64,000 bases of DNA from SAR86 cluster bacterium AG-422-O05 (GTDB taxonomy: Bacteria; Pseudomonadota; Gammaproteobacteria; Magnimaribacterales; D2472), in NCBI GenBank assembly GCA_003213495.1, contig QCMW01000001.1, positions 248,001 to 312,000 on the forward strand. The letters are read 5' to 3'. A program made the position numbers and the translations under genes. The notes beneath the pieces are model-generated. The model did no database searches. It worked only from the letters and a program-made list of their open reading frames with translations, and was not told the DNA's origin. Of the stretch, positions 33,260 to 43,331 are shown piece after piece. Position 1 is the stretch's first letter. Each line of letters opens with the position of its first letter.

Positions 33260-35100
33260 TTTTTTAACAATGCATTAAGAACTTCAATTGCAACAGGTCC
33301 AGCAACTGATCCTCCACTTTCACCATTTTCAATGACCACACTAACAGCATATTTTGGATTTGGCATTGGGCCAAATGCAATAATAATTGCATGGTCTCTT
33401 TGGCCTTCGATTTCTCTTATAATTTTATAATCCTCTTTTGTTTCAGTGCTCACGAGCTCAACAGTTCCAGATTTTGCAGCAATTGTGTAGTCTTTAAGAG
33501 CTCGCAGTCTGCCTGCAGTTCCTTTTGAATTTTCTATCACTCCAATCATACTTTCATGAAGTTTTAACCAGTCATTTTCATCAATATTATTACTTAAAAA
33601 AATATTTTTTTTAACTTCCTTATTATCATTATCTTGGACAAAAGAAAATTTATTTAGTTCTCCTTTATTTGCAAGAAAAGATGCGTAGTACGCTAATTGA
33701 ATTGGTGTTGCACTCATATAACCTTGGCCAACTCCTAGATTGACTGTATCTCCCTTAAACCAACCAAAGTTAAGGTTATTCATTTTCCAAGATGGATTTG
33801 GTAGAAGGCCTGAGTCAGGCAAAAAACAATCAAGACATACAATCTCGCCAAAGCCAAAGTTTGATAAATGTTTAGTTAAATCCTCTATCTCTGATTTATA
33901 TGCTAATGAGAAAAAGAAAGTATTGGAACTTTCTATTATTGCATCATTGAGATTGATATTGCCATGACCACCTTTTTTCCAACCTCTATAAATTCGACCA
34001 TCTTCAGGCAAGATAAAATATCCGGGATCATCTAAAGTAAAATCCCAATCAATTATATTATTCTCAATTCCAAAGAGAGCAATAGCAGGCTTGATGGTTG
34101 ATGCAGGCGAATACCTTCCTTGCGCTGCTCTATCAAAAAATGGCTTATCATCGTCATTGATTAAAAGTTTAAACTCCTTTTGCGTCATTCCATTAGCAAT
34201 TTTATTCACTGAAAATGATGGCGAACTTAAATATGTAACTATTGCTCCAGTGTTTATATCTACTGCAACAACAGCGCCTCTTCTTCTGTTGAGCTGTTCA
34301 TATGCGACCTTTTGACTCTCAAGATCTAGAGAAGTAAATAAATCTTTTCCATTTATCGCATCAACAACCCTCAATTCATTTAGAAATTTTCCAGATGCAT
34401 CTACCTCAAATATTTTTTTTCCAAACCTACCTCTAATAAAATCATCGTAAGTATATTCAAGACCAGTTTTACCGATAAGGTATCCATTTGAATAAGAAAA
34501 TATCATTTCTTTTGGTTTAAGATTTTGATTTAAAAATATTTCTTCAATATCAGACTCTTCTGGACTTCCTGTATATCCAAGTGAGTGTGAAAAAAGGAAA
34601 GGATATAAATTTTCCCTGGAATATCTTTGATCGATAAATGTATTTGGAAATTTATATTTCCTAACTTTAAATCTAGATCTCTCTTCAGTTGAAAGATTTT
34701 TCTTTAAAACTAATTCTCTATTTAGTTTAGCTAGTCTAGAAAAATTCTCTTTTGCATAATTTTCTTCATCTTCGGTTAAATTTATTATTTGGTTAATTTC
34801 ATTTAAATGATCATCTATATTTTCAATGGATGAAGGGTTTATTATGAGATTAAAACTGGGCACATTGTTAACAAGAATATTCCCATTTCTGTCATATATA
34901 ACGCCTCTTCGTGGTTGTAGTAAAACTTCTCTTGTTTTATTTTCTAATGACGCAATTTCATAATCAGTATAGCTAGAGATTTGAAGTAAAAACGTCTTAT
35001 ATAAGAAATACAGAAAGAGACCAGCAAAAAAAATATAAACTATTATTAATCGATTAAAAAAACTTTTCTTTTCGGATATTCTTTCCTCTAAATTAATCAT
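33256..35100 (-). CDS. mrdA: penicillin-binding protein 2
   Basis: Transpeptidase partner of RodA; 614 aa. One N-terminal membrane helix (about 18-38) is followed by the dimerisation domain (RRGVIYDRNGNILVNN near 58-73) and the transpeptidase domain. Active-site motifs are STIK near residue 332, SSN near 391 and KSGT near 544. The length is normal. It overlaps rlmH by 4 bp. Confidence 0.97.
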   Translation of the reverse strand: MINLEERISEKKSFFNRLIIVYIFFAGLFLYFLYKTFLLQISSYTDYEIASLENKTREVLLQPRRGVIYDRNGNILVNNVPSFNLIINPSSIENIDDHLNEINQIINLTEDEENYAKENFSRLAKLNRELVLKKNLSTEERSRFKVRKYKFPNTFIDQRYSRENLYPFLFSHSLGYTGSPEESDIEEIFLNQNLKPKEMIFSYSNGYLIGKTGLEYTYDDFIRGRFGKKIFEVDASGKFLNELRVVDAINGKDLFTSLDLESQKVAYEQLNRRRGAVVAVDINTGAIVTYLSSPSFSVNKIANGMTQKEFKLLINDDDKPFFDRAAQGRYSPASTIKPAIALFGIENNIIDWDFTLDDPGYFILPEDGRIYRGWKKGGHGNINLNDAIIESSNTFFFSLAYKSEIEDLTKHLSNFGFGEIVCLDCFLPDSGLLPNPSWKMNNLNFGWFKGDTVNLGVGQGYMSATPIQLAYYASFLANKGELNKFSFVQDNDNKEVKKNIFLSNNIDENDWLKLHESMIGVIENSKGTAGRLRALKDYTIAAKSGTVELVSTETKEDYKIIREIEGQRDHAIIIAFGPMPNPKYAVSVVIENGESGGSVAGPVAIEVLNALLKK

Positions 35101-35561
35101 TTGTGATATGGCATATTTGCTAATATTGTATGCGCTCTATAAATTTGTTCCACTAAAATTAATCTAAATAATTTATGAGGAAACGTTAATAACGAAGCTG
35201 AAAGCACCATATCAGATTTATGTTTAACTTCATTATTGAAACCATGAGAACCTCCAACTAAAAAACTAATGGATTTCTGTGATTTTATTTTTTGCTTAAT
35301 CAGATTTGCAAAATCTAAACTACTAATCTGCTTACCCTCTGAATCCCATGAAATTACATAACTATTCTGAGGGATATTATTTAAAAGCATAGCTGACTCT
35401 TTTTTTATGATTTCTTTTGTTGAGAGTTTTGAACTACTTAAATTCTTTAGATAAATAAAATTTACATTAAAATTTTTTGGTAGCTGTTTAGTATAATATT
35501 CAATGGATTTTGTTTCTGATGCATTTGGTTTGCTACCAATACATATTAAATTAATAATCAT
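35097..35561 (-). CDS. rlmH: 23S rRNA (pseudouridine-1915-N3)-methyltransferase
   Basis: SPOUT-class methyltransferase of 154 aa acting on pseudouridine 1915, which RluD (6.3 kb) makes. Visible motifs are the SAM-binding FLVGGSHGF near 100 and the C-terminal knot segment LTFPHKLFRLILVEQIYRAH split around 128-147. It overlaps rsfS by one base and mrdA by four. Confidence 0.96.
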   Translation of the reverse strand: MIINLICIGSKPNASETKSIEYYTKQLPKNFNVNFIYLKNLSSSKLSTKEIIKKESAMLLNNIPQNSYVISWDSEGKQISSLDFANLIKQKIKSQKSISFLVGGSHGFNNEVKHKSDMVLSASLLTFPHKLFRLILVEQIYRAHTILANMPYHK

Positions 35562-35905
35562 TATATAGATTCTTTACTGGGCATCATTTCACCCCAAAGA
35601 CTTTCTAAGTCGTAGAACTCTCTTTGTTCTTGTTTCATGATGTTAATAACAACATCTCCACAATCAACAAGAATCCACCCTGAACTTGACTCGCCCTCAA
35701 CTCCAATTATATTAATTTTTTTCTCTTTTAAAGATTCAACAAGTTTGTTAGACACTGAGGTTGCATGCCTATTCGAATTTGCTGTTGCTATTATTATTTC
35801 ATCAGCAAATGACGATACTGTTCTAACGTCTAATATTATGACATCTTCAGCCTTGCTTTCATCAAGACTTTGATTGCATATATTAGAGAGACTTTCTGTT
35901 GGCAA
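35561..35905 (-). CDS. rsfS: ribosomal silencing factor RsfS
   Basis: Binds ribosomal protein L14 and blocks subunit joining when nutrients are short; 114 aa. The blocks VIILDVRTVSSFADEIIIAT and GEGESSSGWILVDCGDVVINIM-like EGESSSGWILVDCGDVVI are characteristic. It opens the leftward rsfS-rlmH-mrdA-rodA-mltB-dacA-dat run. In enterics nadD lies just upstream of rsfS; it is not here. Confidence 0.95.
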   Translation of the reverse strand: MPTESLSNICNQSLDESKAEDVIILDVRTVSSFADEIIIATANSNRHATSVSNKLVESLKEKKINIIGVEGESSSGWILVDCGDVVINIMKQEQREFYDLESLWGEMMPSKESI

Positions 35906-35996
35906 ATTAATTAATCTTTAGGGTTATATAGTATTTTTAAAAATTGAATATACTATTGATATACTAATCAAATTTAATAAAAAAGGTAAGTAGTTT

Positions 35997-36422
35997 TTGG
36001 AAAATCAACTTATAGAAAATATTCAAAATCTCTTCAGTGATTACTATGACCTTTTCTTCTGGATTGGAATAATATCTTCCATAATTTTTCTAGGAAGTTT
36101 ATTAAGTATTAGGTGGCTGGTCTCATTAATTCCAAGTGATTATTTTATTAATAGGAAAGAATCAAAATTTAAATTAAATTATCCAGCTGCATGGATTGTA
36201 TCAATCATAATAAAAAATATTTTTGGCTACATCTTAATATTGGGTGGAATTTTAATGCTTATATTACCTGGTCAAGGGTTGATAACAATATTTATAGGAC
36301 TTATGTTGAGCAACTATCCTGGCAAATATAAAATTGAGAAAAAAATTATTGCTACTCCTAAAATACTTAAATCTATAAATTGGCTCAGAAAAAAATCTAA
36401 TGAGCCGCCATTGATTGTTTAA
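35997..36422 (+). CDS. PGPGW-family membrane protein
   Basis: A 141-residue membrane protein of unknown function with two clear helices (about 20-43 and 72-97). The segment ILMLILPGQGLITIFIGLML resembles the PGPGW-motif family (LPGPG-type turn between helices). The start is TTG at 35997, supported by an AAGGT ribosome site about 8 bases upstream; no better ATG precedes the first helix. It is divergent from rsfS across 91 bp and ends 3 bp before the convergent LON-domain gene. Confidence 0.7.
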   Translation: MENQLIENIQNLFSDYYDLFFWIGIISSIIFLGSLLSIRWLVSLIPSDYFINRKESKFKLNYPAAWIVSIIIKNIFGYILILGGILMLILPGQGLITIFIGLMLSNYPGKYKIEKKIIATPKILKSINWLRKKSNEPPLIV

Positions 36423-36425
36423 AAG

Positions 36426-37013
36426 CTATTTCGTGGATATCTCTTCTATGTACTTTGATAGAATATTTAATCTTTGTGATGCATCATATGCCTCTAGTAA
36501 ATTCTGCTTATGAATCCATGGTATAGGAATTAAACCAGCAAGATGATACGCAACTGAGTCAGCTGAATTAAAATCAATATCTATTTGCATATCTGCCACC
36601 CTTGGATGTTTTATAAGCTGAGAGAGTATATTTGAAATCTCTGAGAATTCAGCAAGTAATGCCTGATCATCAACTTCAGGATCAATAACTGGATTGATTT
36701 GAGCTACATTTAGTCCATCAGATAATTTTATTAAATCTTTTATAGTTACTTTATTGATACATTTAACAGTGATTCCAAGCAATCCATTTGGAAGGTTATT
36801 AAAATCAATTATTTCAACATAAGAACCTTTTTTTGAGATTTCGTAATCTCCACTGGAAAGTTCTTTTTTAAAAACGATTACAAAACCGTGATTATTTTCC
36901 ATGCAATCTTTGACCATATTGATATATCTTGGTTCAAAAATTTGAAGATTGTGAATTGTTCCTGGCAAAGCTACTAATCCAAGAGGAAAAACTGGTAGGT
37001 CGTTAGTTTTCAA
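36426..37013 (-). CDS. LON substrate-binding-domain protein
   Basis: A 195-residue protein containing only the N-terminal substrate-binding domain of Lon protease (PVFPLGLVALPGTIHNLQIFEPRY, split here over strands 1-2, residues about 7-30). It has no ATPase or protease domain. Such stand-alone LON-domain proteins are common in proteobacteria and of uncertain role. It overlaps the end of mpl by 11 bp. Confidence 0.85.
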   Translation of the reverse strand: MKTNDLPVFPLGLVALPGTIHNLQIFEPRYINMVKDCMENNHGFVIVFKKELSSGDYEISKKGSYVEIIDFNNLPNGLLGITVKCINKVTIKDLIKLSDGLNVAQINPVIDPEVDDQALLAEFSEISNILSQLIKHPRVADMQIDIDFNSADSVAYHLAGLIPIPWIHKQNLLEAYDASQRLNILSKYIEEISTK

Positions 37014-38298
37014 GGCTATCTAAAATTGGTTTAATAAATTTTTGACTATCTTTATTAGTCATTATTAAAATAATATCATATTCTAATATTTCCGCTTTAA
37101 TGCAATTGAGCATTTTTTCTTCAGAGTCAAACCCATTAAAATAGTCATAAACATTATTATGATCTAATAAGAAAGTTTTATCTAATATTTTAAGTGATTC
37201 AATAAGATTATCTTTATGATAACCAGAAGACATAGTATTTGAACCAAGTTCAACGATACCTAAAATCTTTTTACTCGGGTACTTGTCTTTTAAAGAATTA
37301 GATGACATCTGTATAGCTGTGGGATGATGGGCAAAATCATCGTAAACTTTGATATTTGATATGTCTGCAACGAGGTCCATTCTTCTTTTTACGCCTCTGA
37401 ATCTTTTTAATGAATCTATAGATTGTTCAATAGTTAGGCCTCCTTTAGTTGCAGCAAGAATTGCACAAACATAATTTTTAAAATTATGTTCACCTGATAG
37501 AGGCATGTCTTTAAGTGAATATTTCTTTTTATCTACAATTAAGACCTTATGAAGGATATCTATTGCAATATGATCGCTTCCTATGACAACTTTATCACAC
37601 CACAGACCACTTTTTATTACATCTGAGCTATTCTGGTCATCATCGAAATAAATTAAGCTGCCTGATTTAGGAATAATTTTTACAAGATGATGAAATTGTT
37701 TCTTTATATCATCTATATTATTAAAAATATCAGCATGGTCGAATTCTATATTGTTGATTATCAAATTTAATGGTGAATAGTGAATAAACTTTGATCTTTT
37801 ATCAAAAAATGCTGAATCATATTCGTCTGCTTCAATCACAAATATTTTATCAGTACCAAGTTTAGCTGAATCTGAAAATTGTTCTGATATTCCTCCAATT
37901 AGATAGCCCACATCCTTTCCTTGATCTCTAAAAATGTGAGCAAGCATGTATGAAGTTGTTGTTTTGCCATGAGTTCCAGATACGGCAAAAACATCTCTAC
38001 TCTTTAGTTCTCTTCCAAGCATCTCCGGGCCAGACACAAAAGGCAACTTCTTTTCTAATATCTCCTCGACGCTTTCATTACCTCTTGAAAGAGCATTTCC
38101 AATAACATACAAATCTGCTTTTGGAAGGTCTTTTTTTGAGTACCCTTCGAAAGTTTTAATGCCTATATTCCTAATATAGTCAGACATAGGGGGGTAAAAT
38201 TGATTATCTGAACCTGAAACCTCATGACCTGATTCTATAAGTATTTGTGCCAAACCTGCCATAAAGGTTCCGCATATACCTAGAATATGTATTCTCAT
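37003..38298 (-). CDS. mpl: murein tripeptide ligase
   Basis: UDP-N-acetylmuramate:L-Ala-gamma-D-Glu-meso-diaminopimelate ligase, which recycles wall peptides into new precursors. At 431 aa it is slightly shorter than the E. coli enzyme (about 457). The N-terminal HILGICGTFMAGLAQIL, the ATP-binding SGTHGKTTTS (107-116), and EADEYDSAFFDKRSKF (near 160-175) identify Mpl rather than MurC. It implies meso-DAP peptidoglycan and active recycling, consistent with mltB and dacA nearby. Confidence 0.95.
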   Translation of the reverse strand: MRIHILGICGTFMAGLAQILIESGHEVSGSDNQFYPPMSDYIRNIGIKTFEGYSKKDLPKADLYVIGNALSRGNESVEEILEKKLPFVSGPEMLGRELKSRDVFAVSGTHGKTTTSYMLAHIFRDQGKDVGYLIGGISEQFSDSAKLGTDKIFVIEADEYDSAFFDKRSKFIHYSPLNLIINNIEFDHADIFNNIDDIKKQFHHLVKIIPKSGSLIYFDDDQNSSDVIKSGLWCDKVVIGSDHIAIDILHKVLIVDKKKYSLKDMPLSGEHNFKNYVCAILAATKGGLTIEQSIDSLKRFRGVKRRMDLVADISNIKVYDDFAHHPTAIQMSSNSLKDKYPSKKILGIVELGSNTMSSGYHKDNLIESLKILDKTFLLDHNNVYDYFNGFDSEEKMLNCIKAEILEYDIILIMTNKDSQKFIKPILDSLEN

Positions 38299-38350
38299 AT
38301 TAGTTATAATACGATACCTGAATTTTATTCAAAGTATTAGTGGGGAAATA

Positions 38351-39607
38351 ATGAAGAAAAATGCATTCTATGCTCAATCTGGTGGCGTTACTTCTGTCAT
38401 TAATGCTACTGCAGCTGCTTTAATCCTTGAATCAAAAAAGCATAAATCAAAAATTGATAAAGTGTATGCTGGTAAAAATGGAATTCTAGGCGCCTTGAAT
38501 GAGGAGCTCATAGATACTTCAAAAGAAAGCATTTCAGCAATAAAATCTCTTAGGTCTAGACCTGGTGGTGTTTTTGGATCATGTAGAGTTAAATTAAAAA
38601 GTCTTAAAGAAAATAAAAAAGAATATGAGAGACTTGTTGAAGTATTTAAGGCTCATAACATAGGTTATTTTTTTTATAATGGTGGTAATGATTCTGCAGA
38701 TACAGCCTTCAAAGTTTCTCAAATTAGCAAAAAATTAGGCTATCCAATCAATTGTATTGCCATTCCCAAAACAGTAGATAATGATCTTGCAGTAACAGAT
38801 TGTTGCCCTGGATTTGGATCAGCAGCAAAGTATATTGCTACTTCTACTCTTGAGGCATCACTAGATGTAGCCTCTATGTCAGAAACATCCACGAAAGTTT
38901 TTATATTAGAGGTTATGGGGCGTCATGCTGGCTGGATGGCTGCTTCATCTGCACTTGCAAGAAAAGATAAAAATGACCCACCACATATTATTTTGATGCC
39001 TGAGGTGGTTTTCAATCAAAGAAAATTTTTAACTAAAATAAAAGACACGGTAAAAAAATATGGCTATTGTGTGATAGTTGCATCTGAAGGTGTTAAAAAT
39101 ACTAAAGGTAAATTTTTAGCAGAATCAAATACAAAAGATGCCTTTGGCCATACACAACTTGGTGGAGTTGCTCCGTATTTGTCGTCATTAATTAATAAAA
39201 AACTGAAATTAAAAAATCATTGGGCTGTTTCAGATTATTTACAAAGAAGTGCAAGACATGTTGCTTCTAAAACAGATCTTCTTCATGCCGAAGCAGTTGG
39301 TATATATGCGGTAAGGTATGCGGTTAAGGGAATGAATGGTGTTATGCCTGTGATTGTCAGGAATAAAAAAAAGAATTACTCCTGGAAAATAGAGCCTGCT
39401 CCATTGTCAAAAATTGCAAATGTTGAAAAAAAGATACCAAAATCTTTTATTACAAAAGATGGATTTAATATTAATTCAAAAGCAATTAATTATTTGAGAC
39501 CTTTGATAATAGGAGAGGTATTTCCAGAGTTTGAAGAAGGTATACCAAAATTATCAAATCTTAAATTATTGTTAGTGCCGAAAAGGCTTAAAAAATGGTC
39601 TGCTTAA
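38351..39607 (+). CDS. pfp: pyrophosphate-dependent 6-phosphofructokinase
   Basis: Reversibly phosphorylates fructose 6-phosphate; 418 aa, closely resembling the Xanthomonas/methylotroph PPi-PFK type by recall (AQSGGVTSVINATAAA, SRPGGVFGSCR, YFFYNGGNDSADTA). The phosphate-donor site reads GGND (111-114) with Asp114 where ATP enzymes have Gly, and PKTVDND (139-145) with Lys140. Both are hallmarks of pyrophosphate rather than ATP use. MGRHAGWMA is the hexose-phosphate block. It shares a TTAA stop with the convergent downstream gene. Confidence 0.93.
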   Translation: MKKNAFYAQSGGVTSVINATAAALILESKKHKSKIDKVYAGKNGILGALNEELIDTSKESISAIKSLRSRPGGVFGSCRVKLKSLKENKKEYERLVEVFKAHNIGYFFYNGGNDSADTAFKVSQISKKLGYPINCIAIPKTVDNDLAVTDCCPGFGSAAKYIATSTLEASLDVASMSETSTKVFILEVMGRHAGWMAASSALARKDKNDPPHIILMPEVVFNQRKFLTKIKDTVKKYGYCVIVASEGVKNTKGKFLAESNTKDAFGHTQLGGVAPYLSSLINKKLKLKNHWAVSDYLQRSARHVASKTDLLHAEAVGIYAVRYAVKGMNGVMPVIVRNKKKNYSWKIEPAPLSKIANVEKKIPKSFITKDGFNINSKAINYLRPLIIGEVFPEFEEGIPKLSNLKLLLVPKRLKKWSA

Positions 39608-40533
39608 TATAATTTAGGTTCTACCTTAGTTGATTTCTCAATATAAGATTTATAAGAAATATAAGCCAATAATCCTGTTAAAACTGGCATTGTAAGCACA
39701 TAAAGAATCCAAGACCAAAAATCAAATGTGCCCTCAAAAATCTCCAAAGATGTAATAGCATATTCATAGCTAATGAAATAGGAAGAAAATCCTGAAGCAA
39801 AATTGTCAATACCAAATAATTCAGAAACAGGTTGGATATAAGAAATATAAACGTAAGCATTAAATCCAGCCATAATGCTTCCATTACCTAATACAAGAAA
39901 TAGAACTGGAAATCCTATAAACATAAATATGATTGCTCTTTTATTAGTTAGATACCTTGCATAGCGGGTTGACCATTCATACCATGCATCCCATGGCTTA
40001 TTCTTAATATCATTAATCTCATCATTAATATCTTCTGTACGAACTTTATTATGATATTTTAAATCTTCAATTTCGCTTTCTTTGTAATAGACTTCACTAT
40101 TTATCTCTTGCCTTTTGGAATCTAAAGCATAAGCCGTTTTACCATCATTACTTCTTTGACTAAACGATCCATCATTATTTTTTTTGAGATTGCCTAGTGC
40201 AGATATCTTAGATGAAATATTTGCAACCTTTGATTTTAGAGTAGTAATTTTATCCTCAATTAATTTTATGTCGGCAACTAATTTTTCTTTATTGGATTTA
40301 ATGGATTTTTTAAGTTTATTAATATTTTTTTTATCCTGCTCAGAAATTTCTATATCAAAACTGTCGCTGTTTAACTTTGAGAGATTAGTACCATATTTTT
40401 TTCTTATTGGTCTGGGAAAAATTAATACCTTTAAGTAAGCAAGAATATTAAAGATTGGCCAAATTATTATGGCTCCTATTAGAAGGATATAACCAATAAA
40501 TAATACGATTCCTAAAACTGCTAATCCTCTCAT
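39604..40533 (-). CDS. membrane protein with central coiled coil, unknown function
   Basis: I do not recognise a family. The 309 residues contain an N-terminal membrane helix (about 5-38), then a highly charged coiled coil (about 60-185, rich in Lys, Asp, Glu, Ile), then two or three further membrane segments (about 200-225, 265-300). NKPWDAWYEWSTRYARYL lies at the junction. The coiled coil would face the cytoplasm or periplasm between membrane segments. It is convergent with pfp and followed upstream by a DUF2244-type gene. Confidence 0.75.
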   Translation of the reverse strand: MRGLAVLGIVLFIGYILLIGAIIIWPIFNILAYLKVLIFPRPIRKKYGTNLSKLNSDSFDIEISEQDKKNINKLKKSIKSNKEKLVADIKLIEDKITTLKSKVANISSKISALGNLKKNNDGSFSQRSNDGKTAYALDSKRQEINSEVYYKESEIEDLKYHNKVRTEDINDEINDIKNKPWDAWYEWSTRYARYLTNKRAIIFMFIGFPVLFLVLGNGSIMAGFNAYVYISYIQPVSELFGIDNFASGFSSYFISYEYAITSLEIFEGTFDFWSWILYVLTMPVLTGLLAYISYKSYIEKSTKVEPKLY

Positions 40534-40581
40534 GTATTTAATATAACATGCCGATATTAAAATTAAGCGTATCTATACGAA

Positions 40582-41067
40582 CTAATACTTTTTAATATTT
40601 AAATCATGGATGATTTCTGAAACACATTCTTTAAGTATTTTTTTATCCTCTTCATTTAAAAAGTCTCCTACATATATATCTTTACCTTTTGATCTGAAAC
40701 TAAGTCTCATGAATTTATTTTTATCTTTTTGTATATTAAATGAAGTGAAAGTTCTGAATTCTTCCCATTGATACTCAAGTTTATTTGTACCCTTTTCTAT
40801 CTTTACAATTTCGTTTGAAATGTAAATTTTCTCTTTTTTACTACTCCATTTAAAGCTGAAATAAAAAGCAGAAAATAAAACTGCAAGCTCAAGACCAGCA
40901 AAAGGAAGAATTAAATAAGCTCCAAAAATGAAAAAAATGATAGCTATAGTTATGCAAACAAAGGCAATACTTCCTAAAAAAATAACCCTATAAATACCAG
41001 TCAAGGAGCTATTTGGTCTTAACGATACCAAATAATTTGTGCTATCTATTTTTTCGACTGAAACCAA
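40582..41067 (-). CDS. DUF2244-like membrane protein
   Basis: A 161-residue protein with two adjacent membrane helices (about 25-47 and 52-72) and a C-terminal soluble domain of about 85 residues. SLRPNSSLTGIYRVIF and GAYLILPFAGLELAVLFSAFYF match the pattern of the DUF2244 family (PNrSL then LPFaGLEv). In other bacteria such genes often lie near cytochrome c oxidase; here the neighbour is parC. Function unknown. Confidence 0.75.
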   Translation of the reverse strand: MVSVEKIDSTNYLVSLRPNSSLTGIYRVIFLGSIAFVCITIAIIFFIFGAYLILPFAGLELAVLFSAFYFSFKWSSKKEKIYISNEIVKIEKGTNKLEYQWEEFRTFTSFNIQKDKNKFMRLSFRSKGKDIYVGDFLNEEDKKILKECVSEIIHDLNIKKY

Positions 41068-41085
41068 ACTTAATATCCTTTTTGA

Positions 41086-43329
41086 TTATTCTTCTTTTGA
41101 GCTTATTATTTCAGTTAATCTTTCTATGTTTATTAACTTACCAACTTTTTTTCCTCTTTTAGCTCTAGATAAGATATATTCTTGCCAATCTTTTGGTTTC
41201 AAAGTCACAGACCGTTTACCAACCTCTATCATTAATGAACTTTCATCTGCCAAAACTTGAGCATGAGCCATAAACTCCTCACCTGCACTTAATTTATCCT
41301 TGGGTATATTTATGATTTTGTTACCTTTTCCTTTACCAAGAATTGGCAGCTCTTCTAGTTTAAAAATTAAAAGCTTGCCTATATTAGATACAGCAGCAAT
41401 GTGCGTATGATCATCTCTGATAGGAATGGCTTTTAACATTTTTGCATGTTCAGGCAATTTCATAAAAGCTCTTCCAGTTTTTTTATTTGAAGTCATATTC
41501 TTAAATTCAGAGATATATCCATAACCTGCAGTATTCATAATTAAATATTTGCTGTTCTCCTCACCAATAATTGATGATATAAATTGAACTCCAGAGTCAG
41601 CATTTAATCTGCCTGTAATAGGCTCTCCCATTCCTCTTGCCGATGGAAGAGAATGACTTGGAATTGAATATGCTTTCCCATTAGAATCTAAGAAAACTGT
41701 AAGCTGATTGCTCTTACCTCTTGCAAAATCTTGCAAGTTATCATCTCCTCTATATGACAATGAATTTGGATCAATATCATGTCCTTTCGCGCTTCTTATC
41801 CATCCAGCCTTTGATAAAACTACTGTTATAGGTTCTGTAACTAGAGTGTCTTCTTCAGAAAAAACTTTTGCATTTGATGATTCGATTATTGGTGATTTTC
41901 TATCCTCACCAAACATTTCTTTTATTTCTATTAATTCTTTTTTAATAAGAGTTTTTAGTCTTGCCTTTGATTTTAGAACTTTTTCAATTTCATTTTGTTC
42001 ATTGTCTAAGTTATTCTTTTCATCTTCTAATTTAATTTGTTCTAATTTTGCAAGCTGCCTTAATTTTATTTCTAAAATTGCGTTTGCTTGTATTTCAGAT
42101 AATTTAAAAGCTTTTATAAGATCTTTTTTGGGCTCATCTGATTTTCTAATAATCTTTATAACTTCATCAATATCAATGAATATTGATAATAATCCCTCTA
42201 AAATATGTAATCTGTCATTAACTTGATCAAGCCTATGTTCAAGTTTCCTTTTAACAGTATCCTTTCTAAAAGCCAGCCATTCTTTCAATAAATCAACTAA
42301 TGGAAAAACACGAGGCCCGCCTTTAAGAGATATCAAATTCATATTCATTCTGTAAGATTTTTGAAGATCGGTTGATGCAAAAAGATGATTCATTAAATCT
42401 TCAGCATTTACTCTGTTTGATTTGAGAGTAATCACTAATCTAACAGGATCCTCATGATCTCCTTCGTCAGCAAGATCAACCACCATTGGAAGTTTTTTAT
42501 TTAACATCTGCTCAGCTATCTGTTCGAGAATCTTCGAACCAGATGCTTGATATGGCAATGAATTTATAATGATTGAGTTCTTTTCTTGCTTCCATTGAGC
42601 TTGTATTTTAAAACCACCTCTTCCAGAAGAATACATTTCCTGCAATTCATCATTATTGACAATAATAGGAGCTGCATTTGAAAAATCTGGTCCTTTTATA
42701 ATCTTCAAAAGATCTTTTAAGTCAGATTTTGGCTGCTCAAGAATTTTAATTGTTGCATCTATGACTTCATTGATATTATGTGATGGTATATCCGTAGCCA
42801 TACCTACTGCAATTCCAGATGTCCCATTTAGTAAAATTACCGGTAGTTTTGATGGAAATATTACAGGCTCTAATAAAGATCCATCAAAATTGGGTTGCCA
42901 ATCTACAGTTCCAGATTTTAATTCAGAAATAAGTAGATTTGCAAAGCTTGTTAATTTTGATTCTGTATACCGCATGGCTGCAAACGATTTTGGATCATCC
43001 TGCGAACCCCAGTTGCCTTGACCATCTACTAAAGGGTATTTAAATGAAAAGTTTTGAGCCATTAATACCATTGCTTCGTATGCAGCACTATCTCCATGCG
43101 GATGAAATTTACCTATAACATCACCAACGGTCCTTGCTGATTTTTTATATTTTGAAGACGCGTCTAATCCTAGCTCAGACATTGCATATAAAATTCTTCT
43201 TTGGACAGGCTTGAGACCATCACCAATATTAGGAAGTGCTCGGTCAAGTATTACGTACATTGCATAATTCAAATAAGACTCTTCTGCATACTTTTTAAGA
43301 CTAATTGAATCGAATTTATCTTTTGTCAT
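41086..43329 (-). CDS. parC: DNA topoisomerase IV subunit A
   Basis: Decatenates daughter chromosomes with ParE. From the chosen start the protein is 747 aa. I start at 43329 ([14 protein letters not shown]) because it lies 2 bp after the parE stop and has an AAGGA site 7 bases upstream; an in-frame ATG at 43368 would overlap parE by 37 bp. The catalytic Tyr121 is in [10 protein letters not shown], and [20 protein letters not shown] (69-88) is the quinolone-determining region. The C-terminal beta-pinwheel is present. Confidence 0.96.
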   Translation of the reverse strand: MTKDKFDSISLKKYAEESYLNYAMYVILDRALPNIGDGLKPVQRRILYAMSELGLDASSKYKKSARTVGDVIGKFHPHGDSAAYEAMVLMAQNFSFKYPLVDGQGNWGSQDDPKSFAAMRYTESKLTSFANLLISELKSGTVDWQPNFDGSLLEPVIFPSKLPVILLNGTSGIAVGMATDIPSHNINEVIDATIKILEQPKSDLKDLLKIIKGPDFSNAAPIIVNNDELQEMYSSGRGGFKIQAQWKQEKNSIIINSLPYQASGSKILEQIAEQMLNKKLPMVVDLADEGDHEDPVRLVITLKSNRVNAEDLMNHLFASTDLQKSYRMNMNLISLKGGPRVFPLVDLLKEWLAFRKDTVKRKLEHRLDQVNDRLHILEGLLSIFIDIDEVIKIIRKSDEPKKDLIKAFKLSEIQANAILEIKLRQLAKLEQIKLEDEKNNLDNEQNEIEKVLKSKARLKTLIKKELIEIKEMFGEDRKSPIIESSNAKVFSEEDTLVTEPITVVLSKAGWIRSAKGHDIDPNSLSYRGDDNLQDFARGKSNQLTVFLDSNGKAYSIPSHSLPSARGMGEPITGRLNADSGVQFISSIIGEENSKYLIMNTAGYGYISEFKNMTSNKKTGRAFMKLPEHAKMLKAIPIRDDHTHIAAVSNIGKLLIFKLEELPILGKGKGNKIINIPKDKLSAGEEFMAHAQVLADESSLMIEVGKRSVTLKPKDWQEYILSRAKRGKKVGKLINIERLTEIISSKEE

Positions 43330-43331
43330 AA

